64,000 bases of DNA from Phaeoceros laevis. Taxonomy: Eukaryota > Anthocerotophyta > Anthocerotopsida > Notothyladales. Of this stretch, positions 1 through 12,051 are shown in pieces. Positions within the stretch are counted from its first letter, which is position 1. Every line of letters starts with the position of its first letter. The DNA is taken from contig JBNGIQ010009014.1 in the NCBI GenBank assembly GCA_049999765.1, forward strand, positions 1 to 64,000, written 5' to 3'. The translations under genes and the position numbers were made by a program. The notes below the pieces were generated by a model. The model saw only the letters and a list, made by a program, of their open reading frames with translations. It did not search any database and was not told the origin of the DNA.

Positions 1-227
1 AGAAAGCAAATGCGAGGGACGATAAACGAATTGAAAACTGAGAATTGTGAAATTGCGAAACTGTACAAATTTGCTTGTTCTTTAAATATCCTAAAATCAC
101 TTGAATGAAACGGCTTAAACCTTCGTCCTGGACAATGGAAATCACTCCTTGTGCACAATTTCCGTACGGAGCGAGACAAATCTCCATTAGCCGACGAAAG
201 TGCATCGTGGCGAATGCAGTTCAAGCA

Positions 228-3200
228 TTAGTCAAAAATGTCCTGTACATCGATCCTGCTGTGCTGGCTGTAAGAAGCACAGGAAATGGAAGTCAGCCTC
301 CTCGTTACCAAAATACTCCAGAGGTGCTTGAAGCCTGATAGGAATACTTACTGATCGTCCTTTGTTATGCGATAGTATCGCTCAGCATGTTGTCGCTGTC
401 CAATAAGCTGGGCAAACCGTTCGTCATGAGTAATAACAATCAGCTGGAAGTTCTCTTGACCCTTTCGATCTTCAATAATCCTTCAGTGACAGCCATACTT
501 GTCAGAATACAGCCTACAGCGCGCTTATAGTGCTAACCATGAACAAATAAACTTCAGCCACCTTTGCCTGCAGGAATGTACCTTAGTAAAGCTGATGCCA
601 GACTCTCGGCATTCGGAGTATCGAGGTTTGTGGTAGGTTCATCTAGGGCGAGGATTCCACAATTCAGGCAGAACGTTTCGGCCAGAGCTAGGCGTATGAT
701 GAGAGAGGCTAGGACCTGTTACACAGGCAGATGACCAAGTAAGAACCTGCTTACGAGAGTGCAATTGAGCAAGACAAACACAAGCTACATAGATAGCACA
801 AAATCAAGACCTTTTGACCGGCACTGCATCGTCCACGCATTTCGAGTTCAGCATCTCCACTCCGCATGACGACCTGCAAACAGCAGCATTTTAGCGTGAA
901 GCCACGACCACTGAATCTTAGGAAAACCTTACGACAGTACTAACTCCAACAGGTTACAGCACTGACAATCGGATAGAGCACATTTACCCTGTAGCTGTAC
1001 GATCTAGTCCCCACACCTTCTGCATCTGAACGTATCTCTATGTAATCTATATCCTGTCCTCTGTAAGTTTGTTGCCAGAGTTCTTTGATAATTTTGTTGA
1101 TTTCCTCCATTTTCATAGCATGGAACCTCATCAGAGCCCTGCAGTAGAATGTCATGGCAAGTCAGCTACAGCGGTTCACTAGCATTTCAAAGACCATTAT
1201 CACGTTGGGAACGATCGAAGAAGCACATACTTATCAAGGGCATTGTAATATTTGTCGAGATCTTTATTTGCCATCTCTGTCGTCTGCGGCAGAACCAGTA
1301 ACAGGCATTGGCTGAGCTCTCTTAAAAGCAATGCACATGAATTATGAAATATGTAAGGTGAAGACTAAGTGTACCTTGAGTTGCAAGAGCTGGTTACAGT
1401 ATCGATTGTCGATCTCCTTGTACTTGTCCAGCTTGAGTTCCATCTTGTTTTTATTCATGTTGCTTTCAAAAACCGCTACAGTACCTTGGCTCCTGTTAAG
1501 CTGCTCAAAAGAATAATGAAGTCAAAGCTTTGTTTTCAGACCAGCATCAAATTCAGGGCGTAAGCACACTCCTGCTGAGCAACAACATGGGCTTTACCTC
1601 AGAGAGCAAAGCCTGTTCCTCTGCTGCCATTCTCTTCAAATCAGCTTCGATAGTTCTGAGATCGCCAATCTGTGACATCTCTCTCTCTAGAGTGGAAATT
1701 TCCTCACCAACCTGCCTTTCTGCATTCAAAGTCTGCCTGTAGCTGATGTTGTCATCTATGTTCCGTTTCACCTGAGCCTGGTTGCTGAGTAATTCTCTGT
1801 TCTTGGTTAGTTCTACTGAAAGCTCATCTCTGTTGCTTTCACAAGCCTTCTGCTCTGCCTTGATATTTGAAAGCTTAGCGACGATGTCGGTCAGCTTAGC
1901 TTCAGTGCCTGAATCCAAGTACCTGCCACATGTTCACCAGGGGCCACATTTTATATTGTAAGCACATGAGCATGCGCGCATCATTAGCAGCTCAATATGG
2001 GCATGAGCAACATACTTCTTGATGGTGTTAGAGGAGGATCTTAATGTATCGACTTCCTTCTCAAGGGTCCTGAGATTCTTTAAGCGGTCTTGTTCCTCGG
2101 CTGCCACTTTCCGCTTGCAGGCCTGTAGCTCTTGTTCCAATGCTTGAATTCTTCTAGACAAAGGTTCCCTGTCACTTTCCAGAGCCTAACAACACAAACG
2201 ATACCATGAGGCCGCTGATTGCATGTGTAAGCCAGTAGCCTACTTTCTACTTTACTTGCAAATTTTTAGCCCAGAGGGCTGTCACAAGACCTGACAACAT
2301 GGAGAATATCATGCATTATTGCCAGTCTTAACATACCGTTACAGCGCGATCAGCCGAAGAAACTTGCTCCTTCAGTAATTCAAGATCTTGCTTTTTCTGA
2401 CTCAATGTTTCCAGCTTTGTAGCAATCTCAAACCGTTTCTCTTTTGCGCGCTGCCATCTGTTATTAATCACTGTGACATCATCCTTGGCCTGAAGTTGCT
2501 CCTCCATTAGCTTGTCCAAGTTCCTTCTTGATTCTTCCCTGTGAAAACCACAATAAAAAATCAATCGTTTACTTTATGAATGAGATGTAAGCACCAGCCT
2601 GAAGGCGTTTTGGACACAAGAAGCTATGATTAAGCATCTACAGTAATGCCTCATACATACAATTGGTCCATCACTGCTGCAAGATCTTTGGTAATTTCTT
2701 CAAGCGTGTAGTCACTGTGAGAGTGGGCATCAAGACTGATCTCCTGTTCTTCAATTTGTCTTCTCAGAACCTGGATTTCCTTGTGAAGTCTGTCGACATT
2801 GTTAGAAGGTACCAACAAGCTTTCTATCATTTCCAGCTGTCCATTTGCTTCTCCCAGAAGACATGATTGCTGAAAGTACAACAGGAAAATGGGCGCATAC
2901 GTCAGGGTGATCAATTCCAATGGCCAAAACAAGCTCCACAACAGAGGAATCAAACCTTACAGCCAAGAAAATAGATTCTCTTTTTGCACGATAATCATTT
3001 TCTTTTCTAGGAGACTGTAGAGTGTGAAATTAGTTAGGCTGAAAGATGCGATTTGCCAGCAATGTTATCTTCTCAGAAGCAAGCAAGTCTACTTACGTCG
3101 ACTTGTGCTTCCGTCAAGTTTTCTCTCTCCTTGGACAAGTCTTCCACACTTCTCTCTTCTGATGGGATGAGCTCCTGATTCAGCTTTGAGTATTCCTCAT

Positions 3201-6200
3201 ACACTGGCCGAAGTCTCTCCAACTGCAGTAACTTTTGATCTGCATCGGAGAACTCCCCAGACAGATTTCTGAGTCTGTCTGCGAAAGTGGAAATCTTCAC
3301 CCGTTGCTGGCAACAGAAAATGTCATCAGCTTACAGAACTATCCAGTGTCTTCCAAGTAGGCAGAGCTCACAATTTGCTTCAAGGTCTTTGATCTAGAAT
3401 TACCTTCCTTACAAAGTCATCCTCTTCTGCTGGAGAGAAGGGCCGTTCACAGCAGGGACAAACATGTTCTCTTCTGGCAGCTACCTCGAATGGTTCATAC
3501 AAATTCCTTTCTCCCTTAAGCTCGTCGCGCCTTCTGCACAGGCAAACATAACTCCCATATTCAGACACAGCACGCTACACAGCTATTTTGAAGTTCTGTG
3601 AGAGCAAGGTGAAAAGGACCTCTGCTTCTCGTTCTTGTATTCTATGGCTTCTTTCAAATGTGTGTTGAATGATTTGATATCCACAATGGAGGTAAGCTTA
3701 GACATAAGATGTTTCCTCTTGACTGCAAACGCACAAGCAACAAAGCCTCTGAGCAGAAAGATACACCAAAAGACAGCCTCATGTACACTCATAGATGGAC
3801 ATACTCTCTCCGTCTTTTTTGTACTTCTCGAGCAGCCTTTTTGCTTCATCAAGCTTGGATGAAACCTTAATGACTTCCTGGTCTGCCTCTTTTGATTTTT
3901 CAAGTAAGACCCCCACTTCTGCTTTTTTTGCACTACACATAAAAAGCCAAATTTAGCAACAGGAGTGAGAAACGACGTTACTTTCTGTTGTGATGCAAAA
4001 CACAACTTGTTCCGAGTTCAGAATGGAGATGCCAAGTCTAGCAAATAAGGACAATCTGAAATTAAAAACAGGCGGGAGTTTTCTTAGCAGCTTCCAAACT
4101 ACCTCCTTATGTGAGGACAACCAAAAAAGTTAGATTGTTCACCTATAGGCTTCTTCAACTTCTNNNNNNNNNNNNNNNNNNNNNNNNNNNNNNNNNNNNN
4201 NNNNNNNNNNNNNNNNNNNNNNNNNNNNNNNNNNNNNNNNNNNNNNNNNNNNNNNNNNNNNNNCCCCTCGAGCTTACCATGTAAGTCTTTCCCATCCCGT
4301 ATCTTTGAATCAAAACCTCTCTCTTGGAGCCTTGCAGTAGCCTTGGTGACTTCTTCAGCCTGTATGACCGCACCAACCCACAGCAAGGTTAGCCATTCCA
4401 CTCTTCAACATCATCTACAGTTACAGGCACTGCGGTTCCAAAGGATTTGCAGCAAAAAGAAAATCAAAGCCACTTCCAAACCTACCAGTAATCTCTCTGC
4501 CTCGTCTGCACGACGTATTTCATGTTCCTTCACTTCCATCGACAAAATTTCAACCTCTTCAGACACTGTCTCGTGTCTTTTCTGATCCTTTTTCTGAGGA
4601 TGAACATGCAGATAGCTAAATACCGCGGGGTTTTGATAAGAGGACTGAACCTGGCTACAAATTAAGGTGTGGTCATTTCAAATATACAAAATAGCACCTG
4701 TTGCTCTTTGGTTGCCTTGATGTTACTATCAACCTCGATCTTCTTCCTAACCTCAAGTTGTACAGCATCTTGCAGACGGTCAACTGTCTTAATATTCGCT
4801 TCCTGTAAATGCGACATAGCTTCAAGAACAGCTGATGGGATATGCTACCTTTAGCCACAAAACAACCACAGAGGCTTACCTGTAACTCCTGAAAATCTGC
4901 TTTTAATTCATCTAGCCGCTCAACAGCTCTGGTTACGTAGCGCAAAGCCATCTCAGTACTCAAAGGCAGGTTGTTGACATCCCCCAAGTTCATCTCAGCA
5001 AAAAATCGTTGAATATGTACATCATGGTCCCTCTTTATTCTCAGAAAAGCCTGCACGGCACATGTAAAAGAGAAATCAGCCAACCAAAATTGACAGGCGA
5101 ATGGAAGAATCCCCTGCCTTATCTCCGACATGAGACTTCAAAAGAAGAAAACACTACCTCCTTTTCAGCCTGCAGCCTTCCTTGGACTTTACATGTATTC
5201 GTGAATGTCTCTCTGTGGCTTTCAATTTCAATGGAAGAGGTGTCCATCTCTCTCTCAAGTTTCTCAATTGAAGACCGCAACTGACCAATATTGTCTTGGA
5301 ACCTGGACTGCCATGTAGCAAGGTCCTCATCCGGGTCTGGCAGACATTTTGTCAAGGACGTTAGAGGTTTAAACCTATCCAACGCCTGTAAACGATATGT
5401 CCAAGAATCTTTAGGCCACCACATAGCAGGATGTCACCCTGACCTTCATTCTCTTCTGCTAACTCATCGTACTGTTTAACTCTACGTTGTGTAAGCATGT
5501 CCTTCATTGCCCTCTTTGTGGTGATTTGAGATTGTAAGCTTCTCAAATCTTTCAAGGACTTTTCAATAGAGCTTATCCTGCTGCGTATCTCTCCAATTTT
5601 CTTTTCAAGATCACGATTTTGGGAATGCATACGAGCGGCCTTCTCTTTGTCGCTATCAATGCTCTCTTGCAGCTGCATGAGGGCACAGTCTGATAAGGGA
5701 CCACATACATACAACACAAGGGACAACAGTTGTTTTTATTCAAAACTTCCTACTAAATGATGTCATCAATGTACCTTGTAAGCAGCATCCTTCACTATCT
5801 GCAGGTTTTCCAGCTTCAGCTTGTACATTTTTATGTCCTGAGCTTGTTCTTTGTGCAACTTCTTGATTGTCTCTAGGGCTTTGGTGTACCTATTAATATA
5901 AAGCAAACCAGCTTAGAACTTCATTAGTAAACCTCATTCTCCGATGCATCTCAAGACCCCCTGGAACAGAGGCCTCGAACATGCTCCTGTGGGGTCCTGA
6001 ACAAAAGGAGGGTCACGTCGACCTTGTAGCAGAAAAAATATCGTCAAATTTCTTCTTCAAAACTGCTGGTTCTGCTAAAGGCCAGTTGGCCTCGTCTTGA
6101 TGCACGAATATCACATTTTCCAAAACTGCCTTGGAGACCCCCATAAGTGTAGGAACTTCCCTATCCATGTCCGCACATCTATAGCTCAGGCTTACTTTCT

Positions 6201-6818
6201 GCAAAAAACCAACCATGTCAAAGAATACACAGACATTTACAGCTTCCAAAGAGAAAGCAACCACCCCATTATCTCCTGCAATACTCACCTCACCGGTCTG
6301 CGAGTTGATTGTCTGCAGTACACTCTCGATTGCCTTGTACTCCATTTTAGATGCCTTCTGTGTCAATTGAAAGGAGCGGATGCAAACCACGTCCTTTCCT
6401 GCTCCAGTCTTAAATCTGAGTTTAATCTGCCCCTTGGTCTCTGTCTCTCCGGCAACCTGTACGCAGAATTAGAAGCACTGTCAAAGCTTACACAAAACTG
6501 GCAACCAGGGCGCACAACACTCACCTTGGGATCGTGGATAAAGGTCTGCCCCGATCTGGAATTTGGAGGAAGCTCCCCTGTGCAGGCATTTTTCAGACAC
6601 TCTATGATAGTCTGCACCCAGCACAAACAATATAAGCACCGGAGAATTTTGCAGGGAAGATTAAGGCGATGCTTCAGAGGCGACTATGGACTGACCGTTT
6701 TTCCCGCTCCATTTGGCCCAACTATAAGAGTCAGTGGCCGGAAGAAGGTGATAACAGTAGTGTTCGCGGGGTCGAAGCTGCGGATGCCCTTGATGAGCAT
6801 CTTATCTACGGTACTCAT
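228..6818 (-). CDS. RAD50: RAD50 DNA double-strand break repair ATPase (MRE11-RAD50-NBS1 complex)
   Basis: SMC-like ATPase that tethers DNA ends with MRE11 and NBS1 in the nucleus. The start ([11 protein letters not shown]) is at 6818. Exon 1 (6696-6818) carries Walker A GPNGAGKT; exons 2 (6525-6611) and 3 (6289-6456) follow in phase. The long middle part encodes coiled coil around the zinc hook, whose Cys-Pro-Cys-Cys is encoded at 3449-3460. The C-terminal lobe has the signature SAGQK (exon 811-873), Walker [12 protein letters not shown] (exon 582-715) and the D-loop/His switch VITHDERF (exon 352-480). The last exon, 228-267, is reached through the donor at 351 and ends ..VQDIFD-stop, like plant RAD50. 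There are more than 20 short exons with GT-AG introns of about 80-150 bp. A 100-N gap (4164-4263) interrupts one coiled-coil exon, so a few residues are unknown. I see no disabling change in the exons checked. Confidence 0.96.
4164..4263. other. Assembly gap (100 N) inside RAD50
   Basis: A run of exactly 100 undetermined bases within a coiled-coil exon of RAD50. The round number suggests a scaffolding placeholder rather than a measured length. Confidence 0.98.
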
Positions 6819-7672
6819 GGTGACTCTCCTGCTGCTGCTCCCAGAAGAAGAGAGAAGACTCGGTTCCAGCTGTTGATGGTCCGGCCAGCTCCTCGCCCAA
6901 CACTAAGTTCCAAGCAATCTCAATCTTTGGCAGCAACCCTGTGCACCCGATTCAGGGACACCGATTGCTGCGGAAGACATGTTGCACAAATTCCAATTCC
7001 ATGGATTGTGCAAGCTTCGATCACAGACACAAATTCGCGGGAAACTGGGAGGCGAAGGTCTATACTAAGTCACGACGTAGTCTACTGACTAAAAATCCTT
7101 GACAATTGACGAGGGTCTAGGGTTTAACAGGGACAGCCTATGATCATGCAGACTACAGATTGGCCAGGCAAATATTTAGAGACCAAGCATTGCTTTCCAC
7201 GTGAACACTTTGCGGGATCCAGGAGTGACTACGAACTTCTGAAGGTAAGTTATAATCACTTTTCACCCTACAAAAATGCTGCAGTTCGAATCCAATCCCA
7301 CAAATTCGTGAGGGGTTGGAGACGTTAAATAGGAAGCATATCATACAAAGTCGATGGAAGTCCGGCAGACTGCAACGAAATCTCAAACTCCATCCCAACT
7401 CCATCCCAACGGACTGCATCTGCTAACAAATACTGGCTGGTGATGCATAATTGGCACTGACGAAATTAATGACCGTTCCGAGCTGTGAGCTGCATAATCA
7501 CCGCGGCTTTTCATCTGTCTGCGGCAGCTATGTACAGGCAGTTCAGTGACGCTCATGCCCAGGTCCTCGTACCTGCACGCGAGCCACCAGAGAACTTTTA
7601 GAAGTTGTTCAGGGCAAAACAAGACCGAGCAACAGTAGGGCTGTGAAAACCAGTGCCAGCTAGTACCCAAAA
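6819..7672. other. Intergenic: RAD50 upstream region and FBPase 3' flank
   Basis: No gene is visible. The part next to 6819 should hold the RAD50 promoter and 5' UTR, and the part next to 7672 the FBPase 3' UTR. Short open frames on both strands have no recognisable protein. Confidence 0.6.
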
Positions 7673-9188
7673 TTATGCGAGATACTTTTCGAGCTTGTCA
7701 ACCTCCTCCTCGCTCCCAACGAACAAAGGCACCCTTTGATGGATCTGCAAAGGTGAGCACAAGCGAGTTAGAAACAAGGCCGATGCTTCGACTTTGCTTG
7801 CCCGTAAATTTGGTCCGCATCCACCATTACCTGCTCAGGCTGAATATCGAGAATTCTGGAGTGTCCATCAGATCCCTTGCCACCAGCCTGCTCGGCCAAG
7901 AAGCTCATCGGGGCGCATTCGTAGAGCAGCCTTAGCTTGCCGTTCTTACTCTTCTTGTCTGAGGGGTAACCATATATGCCACCATAGAGCATTGTCCGAT
8001 GGAAGTCTCCCACGAGACTTCCTATGTAACGAGCAGAGTAAGGCTTCCCAGAAGGCCCGGGCTCCTTCAAATCGTCGATGTACTTCTTCAGCTTACCATC
8101 CCAAAGAGCGTAGTTGCCTTCATTGAAGGAGTAAATTGTACCCTTCTTGGGAATCTTGATGTCTTGATGTGTAAGCACAAACTCCCCATACAGAGGATCC
8201 AAGGTGAATCCGTACACACCCTTGCCTACGGAAAGCACCAGGATTACGGAGCTGGAATACATGCAGTAGCCGGCGGTCAACAAGTTGCTGCCAGGCTGAC
8301 AGACATTGACAACGCAGTTCTCCGCAATTTGATCAAGCTGCAACCAACAACAGGGCACAAAAATGAGTACCGTAGGTTGGAAATTCCAACTCGCACAACC
8401 GAGTGGATAAGGAGACGGGACGCTCACAGTTGGGTTGTCATCCAAGTTCGCCAAACACTCCTCGTTCGGCTTGTAGATTCCAAAGATGGAACCTGTAGAG
8501 ACAGCGGCATCAATGTTCGAGGATCCGTCCAACGGATCGAACACCACAATGTAGTTTCCGGAATAGCTCTCTTCCACAGCTACAGGTGTGTCCTCCTCCT
8601 CGGAAGCGATGATACCCGTTCGCCCGCTAGAGCGAAGGCAGCTTGAGAAGACCTGAATTTTTTGCTGTCAGCAGAACAGCCTGATTCAAGGCAGACAGGA
8701 CTGGGTAGCAAGACAGAAACACGACTCACCTCGTTCGACACAACATCCAGCTTCTTCTGGTCCTCTCCCTGCACGTTCACTGCGCCCTGAACGCCAGTGA
8801 GGTTGGAAATGCCGGCTCTCTGAACCAGGGACGCAATCTGCTTGCAGGCCAGGGAAATACTGGAGAGCACAATGGTAAGCTCAGCGTCGATCACTCCTTG
8901 CTGCTCCTGCTGGAGCAGCCAGGTGGTGAAGGTCTTGATGTCATACTGGCTCCGCTTTTGCTTCGGACTTTCCACACTCACTGCTGCCCGGACTCCGCTC
9001 TGCTGCTGCTGCTGCCTTTGCCTCACACAAGCCGAAGCAGCAGAGGCAAGCTCTAATCTGCGCAGGCTTGAAAATGCCTGGGAGAAGCTGAGCTGCGGAG
9101 CGGAGCTGGAGTTACTACTGCTCTTGGAACTGCCAGAGACCCCCAGGGCCACGCAGCAGCCAGAGAGCGCTGCCGTGGAGGCGGCCAT
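7673..9188 (-). CDS. Chloroplast fructose-1,6-bisphosphatase
   Basis: Calvin-cycle enzyme that hydrolyses fructose-1,6-bisphosphate to fructose-6-phosphate in the stroma. Four exons join in frame: 8730-9188, 8428-8652, 7831-8337 and 7673-7744, giving 420 aa, close to the plant plastid enzyme (about 417). The first ATG in frame is at 9188, and the Ser-rich, Gln-run N-terminus looks like a transit peptide. The metal-binding motif DPLDGSSNID and the substrate-side KPYSARYIGSLVGDFHR are intact. The redox loop typical of the thioredoxin-regulated plastid isoform is present between NEEC and the NC..NVC pair, with all three regulatory cysteines. That separates it from the cytosolic isoform and predicts ferredoxin-thioredoxin control by light. 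The C-terminus is KLEKYLA. Confidence 0.96.
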
Positions 9189-10073
9189 CACGGTGATCCG
9201 AGCGAGCTTCCTATCCTGGAAACTGCACCCGGTGAACGTCCACTCCTTCACAGTCCAGCATTCCACAACAGAAAGAGCGGCCTACACAGCTCACGGAAGC
9301 AGTCAAGAGAACAGCACCAAAGGCCTCCCAGTGCAACTTGAAGGCAGGCCAGGCCAGTGTGGATGAGAGGAGAGGCGCCAAGGACCATGCGATGGCGATT
9401 CCGTTTTATCCCGTTTCACACTTGACTGACGGCGCTCTCTTCGGGCACTATTCACCACTGGCAGGGCCCACCATACTGGCCCGTAGCCAAAAAGTCATAT
9501 CCTACATATCCATTTAGAATATCAAGGATGTGAGATTGGCTTGCTAGATGCTGTAATAGATCTAGTCCACTTGTTTTAGCCTTGAGGCGGTGATCCAGCG
9601 GCTCAAACCACATACCCTATTAAGTAGACAGAAATCTTTCGCTAACTTGCTAGCAGCCAGGGCCAGGGCAAATGATTTAAGTTACGTTACGCATCCGTGA
9701 TAAAACATAAATGGGTGCAGAATTGCCTCGATGTGTGGATGTGGGTGACTTTCAAAGTTGACCCATAGGCACGTAGTAATCTTCCTCTTCTTCAATGTAC
9801 CACTATCCTAAGGTCCATTATGGCATGGGTGCACAAGCAATGTAAGTCACGATCCTAGAATGGAATCCTGCAATTAAGGGCTAACTATGGTAAGCTTTAG
9901 GGCACGCAGCAATTTCCACTCCATATAAATTCATGTTTATGTCTACAATTGTTTGGATCATGTAGGGTAAAACAAGATAGACATGACGGTCATGTTACCC
10001 CTAGTTTTGCTACTTCAATGTCCCCTTACACACCACACCACTCCTAGGTTCTTGATGTTGTGCACGCGAACAC
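9189..10073. other. Intergenic: FBPase upstream region
   Basis: Expected to contain the FBPase promoter. GC content falls from about 9500 onward as the AT-rich island begins. No gene is recognised. Confidence 0.55.
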
Positions 10074-10685
10074 ATGGCCCAACATCATGTGTTGGAGAAG
10101 AAAGCAGATGGGCATGCTAGGTTATTTTGGGATCCACAAGAAAGCATTGAACCACAAGGTTGTGAGACTACAAGGAGTAGGAACTTGACGAAGATGTCAT
10201 CCTGCTTACAACCTACGCGCGGACTAGAGGAGAGCTCAAGTATGTTTGCACAACCCTGTGAAGAAGACGAGGGATCATTTTCCGTAACATCTGAGTCACA
10301 CAAGAATTCATTGCCGAGGTCGCTTCGTAAATGGACTTCACACCTAGAGTTTATGAGTTCGAACATCAAAGAGTCCGTTGAGAAGGAGCATCATCGAGTG
10401 GTCAAAGAAAACGAGAAGTGCAAGTCTTTCATTCGCCGTTGGGATGAGAAAAGAGACAACTTAGAATGCTCTGGAACAATATCACGGGTGATTAGGATGG
10501 AAAAAGATCTTGAAGCCAGGATTCGACAAATAGACGAAGAACAAAGAAAGATCATGTTGCAAATTGAAAAATTTGAGCAAGCTTACAAAGAACTAAATTT
10601 GCCACTTGAGGAACTCGTGGTACCTCATGGCGAGGGAGATGATAAAATGCGAAAGAGGTTCAAGAGCTTTCTTGACAAGAAATGA
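10074..10685 (+). CDS. Hypothetical coiled-coil protein, 203 aa
   Basis: An uninterrupted ATG-initiated frame in an AT-rich stretch. I do not recognise a family. The first 100 residues are polar and low in hydrophobics. From about residue 110 the protein becomes a highly charged heptad-like helix (for example EKDLEARIRQIDEEQRKIM) and ends in a basic tail RKRFKSFLDKK. There is no signal peptide or membrane segment. It is flanked on both sides by 0.6-1.3 kb of low-GC DNA without genes, and its codon use is more AT-rich than that of the neighbouring FBPase and kinesin. It could be a lineage-specific gene, a fragment of a mobile element protein, or the last exon of a longer gene. Confidence 0.45.
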   Translation: MAQHHVLEKKADGHARLFWDPQESIEPQGCETTRSRNLTKMSSCLQPTRGLEESSSMFAQPCEEDEGSFSVTSESHKNSLPRSLRKWTSHLEFMSSNIKESVEKEHHRVVKENEKCKSFIRRWDEKRDNLECSGTISRVIRMEKDLEARIRQIDEEQRKIMLQIEKFEQAYKELNLPLEELVVPHGEGDDKMRKRFKSFLDKK

Positions 10686-10688
10686 CTA

Positions 10689-12051
10689 ATATAGCAATAG
10701 CATTTCAACGACTAGTATAGGAGGAATTTCCTTCAATATTCAATAGCATACGTTAAACACAAAGTGCTAGATTTGAAGTTGGTTTTTCTCTATAGTCATA
10801 GCTAGGTGTTTGTAAGGATTCATATAAAAATGTAGTTGAATTTTATGTACCAAGGTTGCAGTTAGGCTTGTAGTGAAAAAAATTGCAAGACTATTATTAA
10901 GTAAATGTTGGCAAGGCAAACAAATAAGGAGGGTGGAATGTACTCACAACTACATTACTTTACTTACAACTAAAGTAATGACTATAAGAGTTGTTGTACC
11001 AATTTGGTTTTTTTTTTAAAATCTGAAGCTACATGTTCTATGCTCATCAATTTCACTATACTTCCCCGTAAGTTCTTGACTTGCAATGAGTAGCAAGTTA
11101 GTCATATGTGTAGACCATTCGTGTAGGAAATGGTCAGTGAGTAGCAAGTCATTCATATCTGTAGACCATCTGTGCTGGAAATGGTCAGATTACTCGGACA
11201 GCTAGTTGTCCTAGTTGAGTGTCACACTTGCCTATTTACTTGGTTTCTTTTTTAACTTGCAAAATTTCCTACAAGGAAAAAAATTAGAAGTCAATAATTG
11301 TCATATGCACTAGTATATACTAGATACTCTACACATTATGTACATAGCGCATTCAAACCATAAGACTACATTGGATGACACACGAAAAAGGTATTAACAA
11401 GGAGAACATGATTAGTGGAATAACCAATAATTCTCTTATTGCACAGTGAGAGCATTTGTAATTCCGTGTCTTTTGCTGTGCGTTGAATTAATCCTCAATA
11501 ATCAAGCATGCCTTCATATCAATGAATCACAATGTTAATCATTCACTTGCTTACAATAGTACGCAAATAGATGTGTCATCTCGCATGTGAATACATGTAT
11601 ATCATATGCTATATACGTGTTATATCACATCATAAAATGTAAGTTTAATGTGCATGAAAAATCACATCAACTCCAATGGGATGCATGAGTATCGCTATTT
11701 TTCCTTAAAGAAAAAATATATACATATATTTACCACGTTTAAGAAGCATTAGGTTTTTGCGAAAAACTCATGTGGTTTATTCTCCTACTTGTTGTCATCA
11801 TCTATATGTATGCTTTTAGTGTTTTCTTCTTTTGATTGAAAATGGCATGCATGAGAAAATAGATTGCCTTTTGTAGATAGATCGCCTTTTGTAGTGTTTG
11901 ATTTCTGCAAGAGGGGGTTTTAAGGTTCAGTTGTCACACAATATTTTATTTGTAGAAGTTCTTTATTAGTTCTGCTCATTAACAATCTCAACTCCAAACA
12001 GATTACCTTTGATAGAGGTTTTCTTTTTCTTTTTGTTATAGTGGTTCTCTC
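10689..12051. other. AT-rich stretch without recognisable gene
   Basis: About 1.36 kb of low-GC sequence with poly-A/T runs and many stops in all frames. It contains one 51-bp imperfect tandem duplication (11088-11188). The part next to 12051 should include the 3' UTR of the kinesin. No terminal repeats or transposase-like frame were seen. Confidence 0.6.
11088..11188. repeat. Two-copy imperfect tandem repeat, unit about 51 bp
   Basis: Copy 1 (11088-11138) and copy 2 (11139-11188) both begin GAGTAGCAAGT, share TGTAGACCAT in the middle and end GGAAATGGTCAG. They differ by a handful of substitutions and one base in length. This is a local duplication inside the AT-rich island. Confidence 0.85.

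Noticed and set aside
6097-6876. Plus-strand open frame of 259 codons
   Set aside because: Runs antisense across RAD50 exons 1-4 and their introns, whose coding sense is unambiguous.
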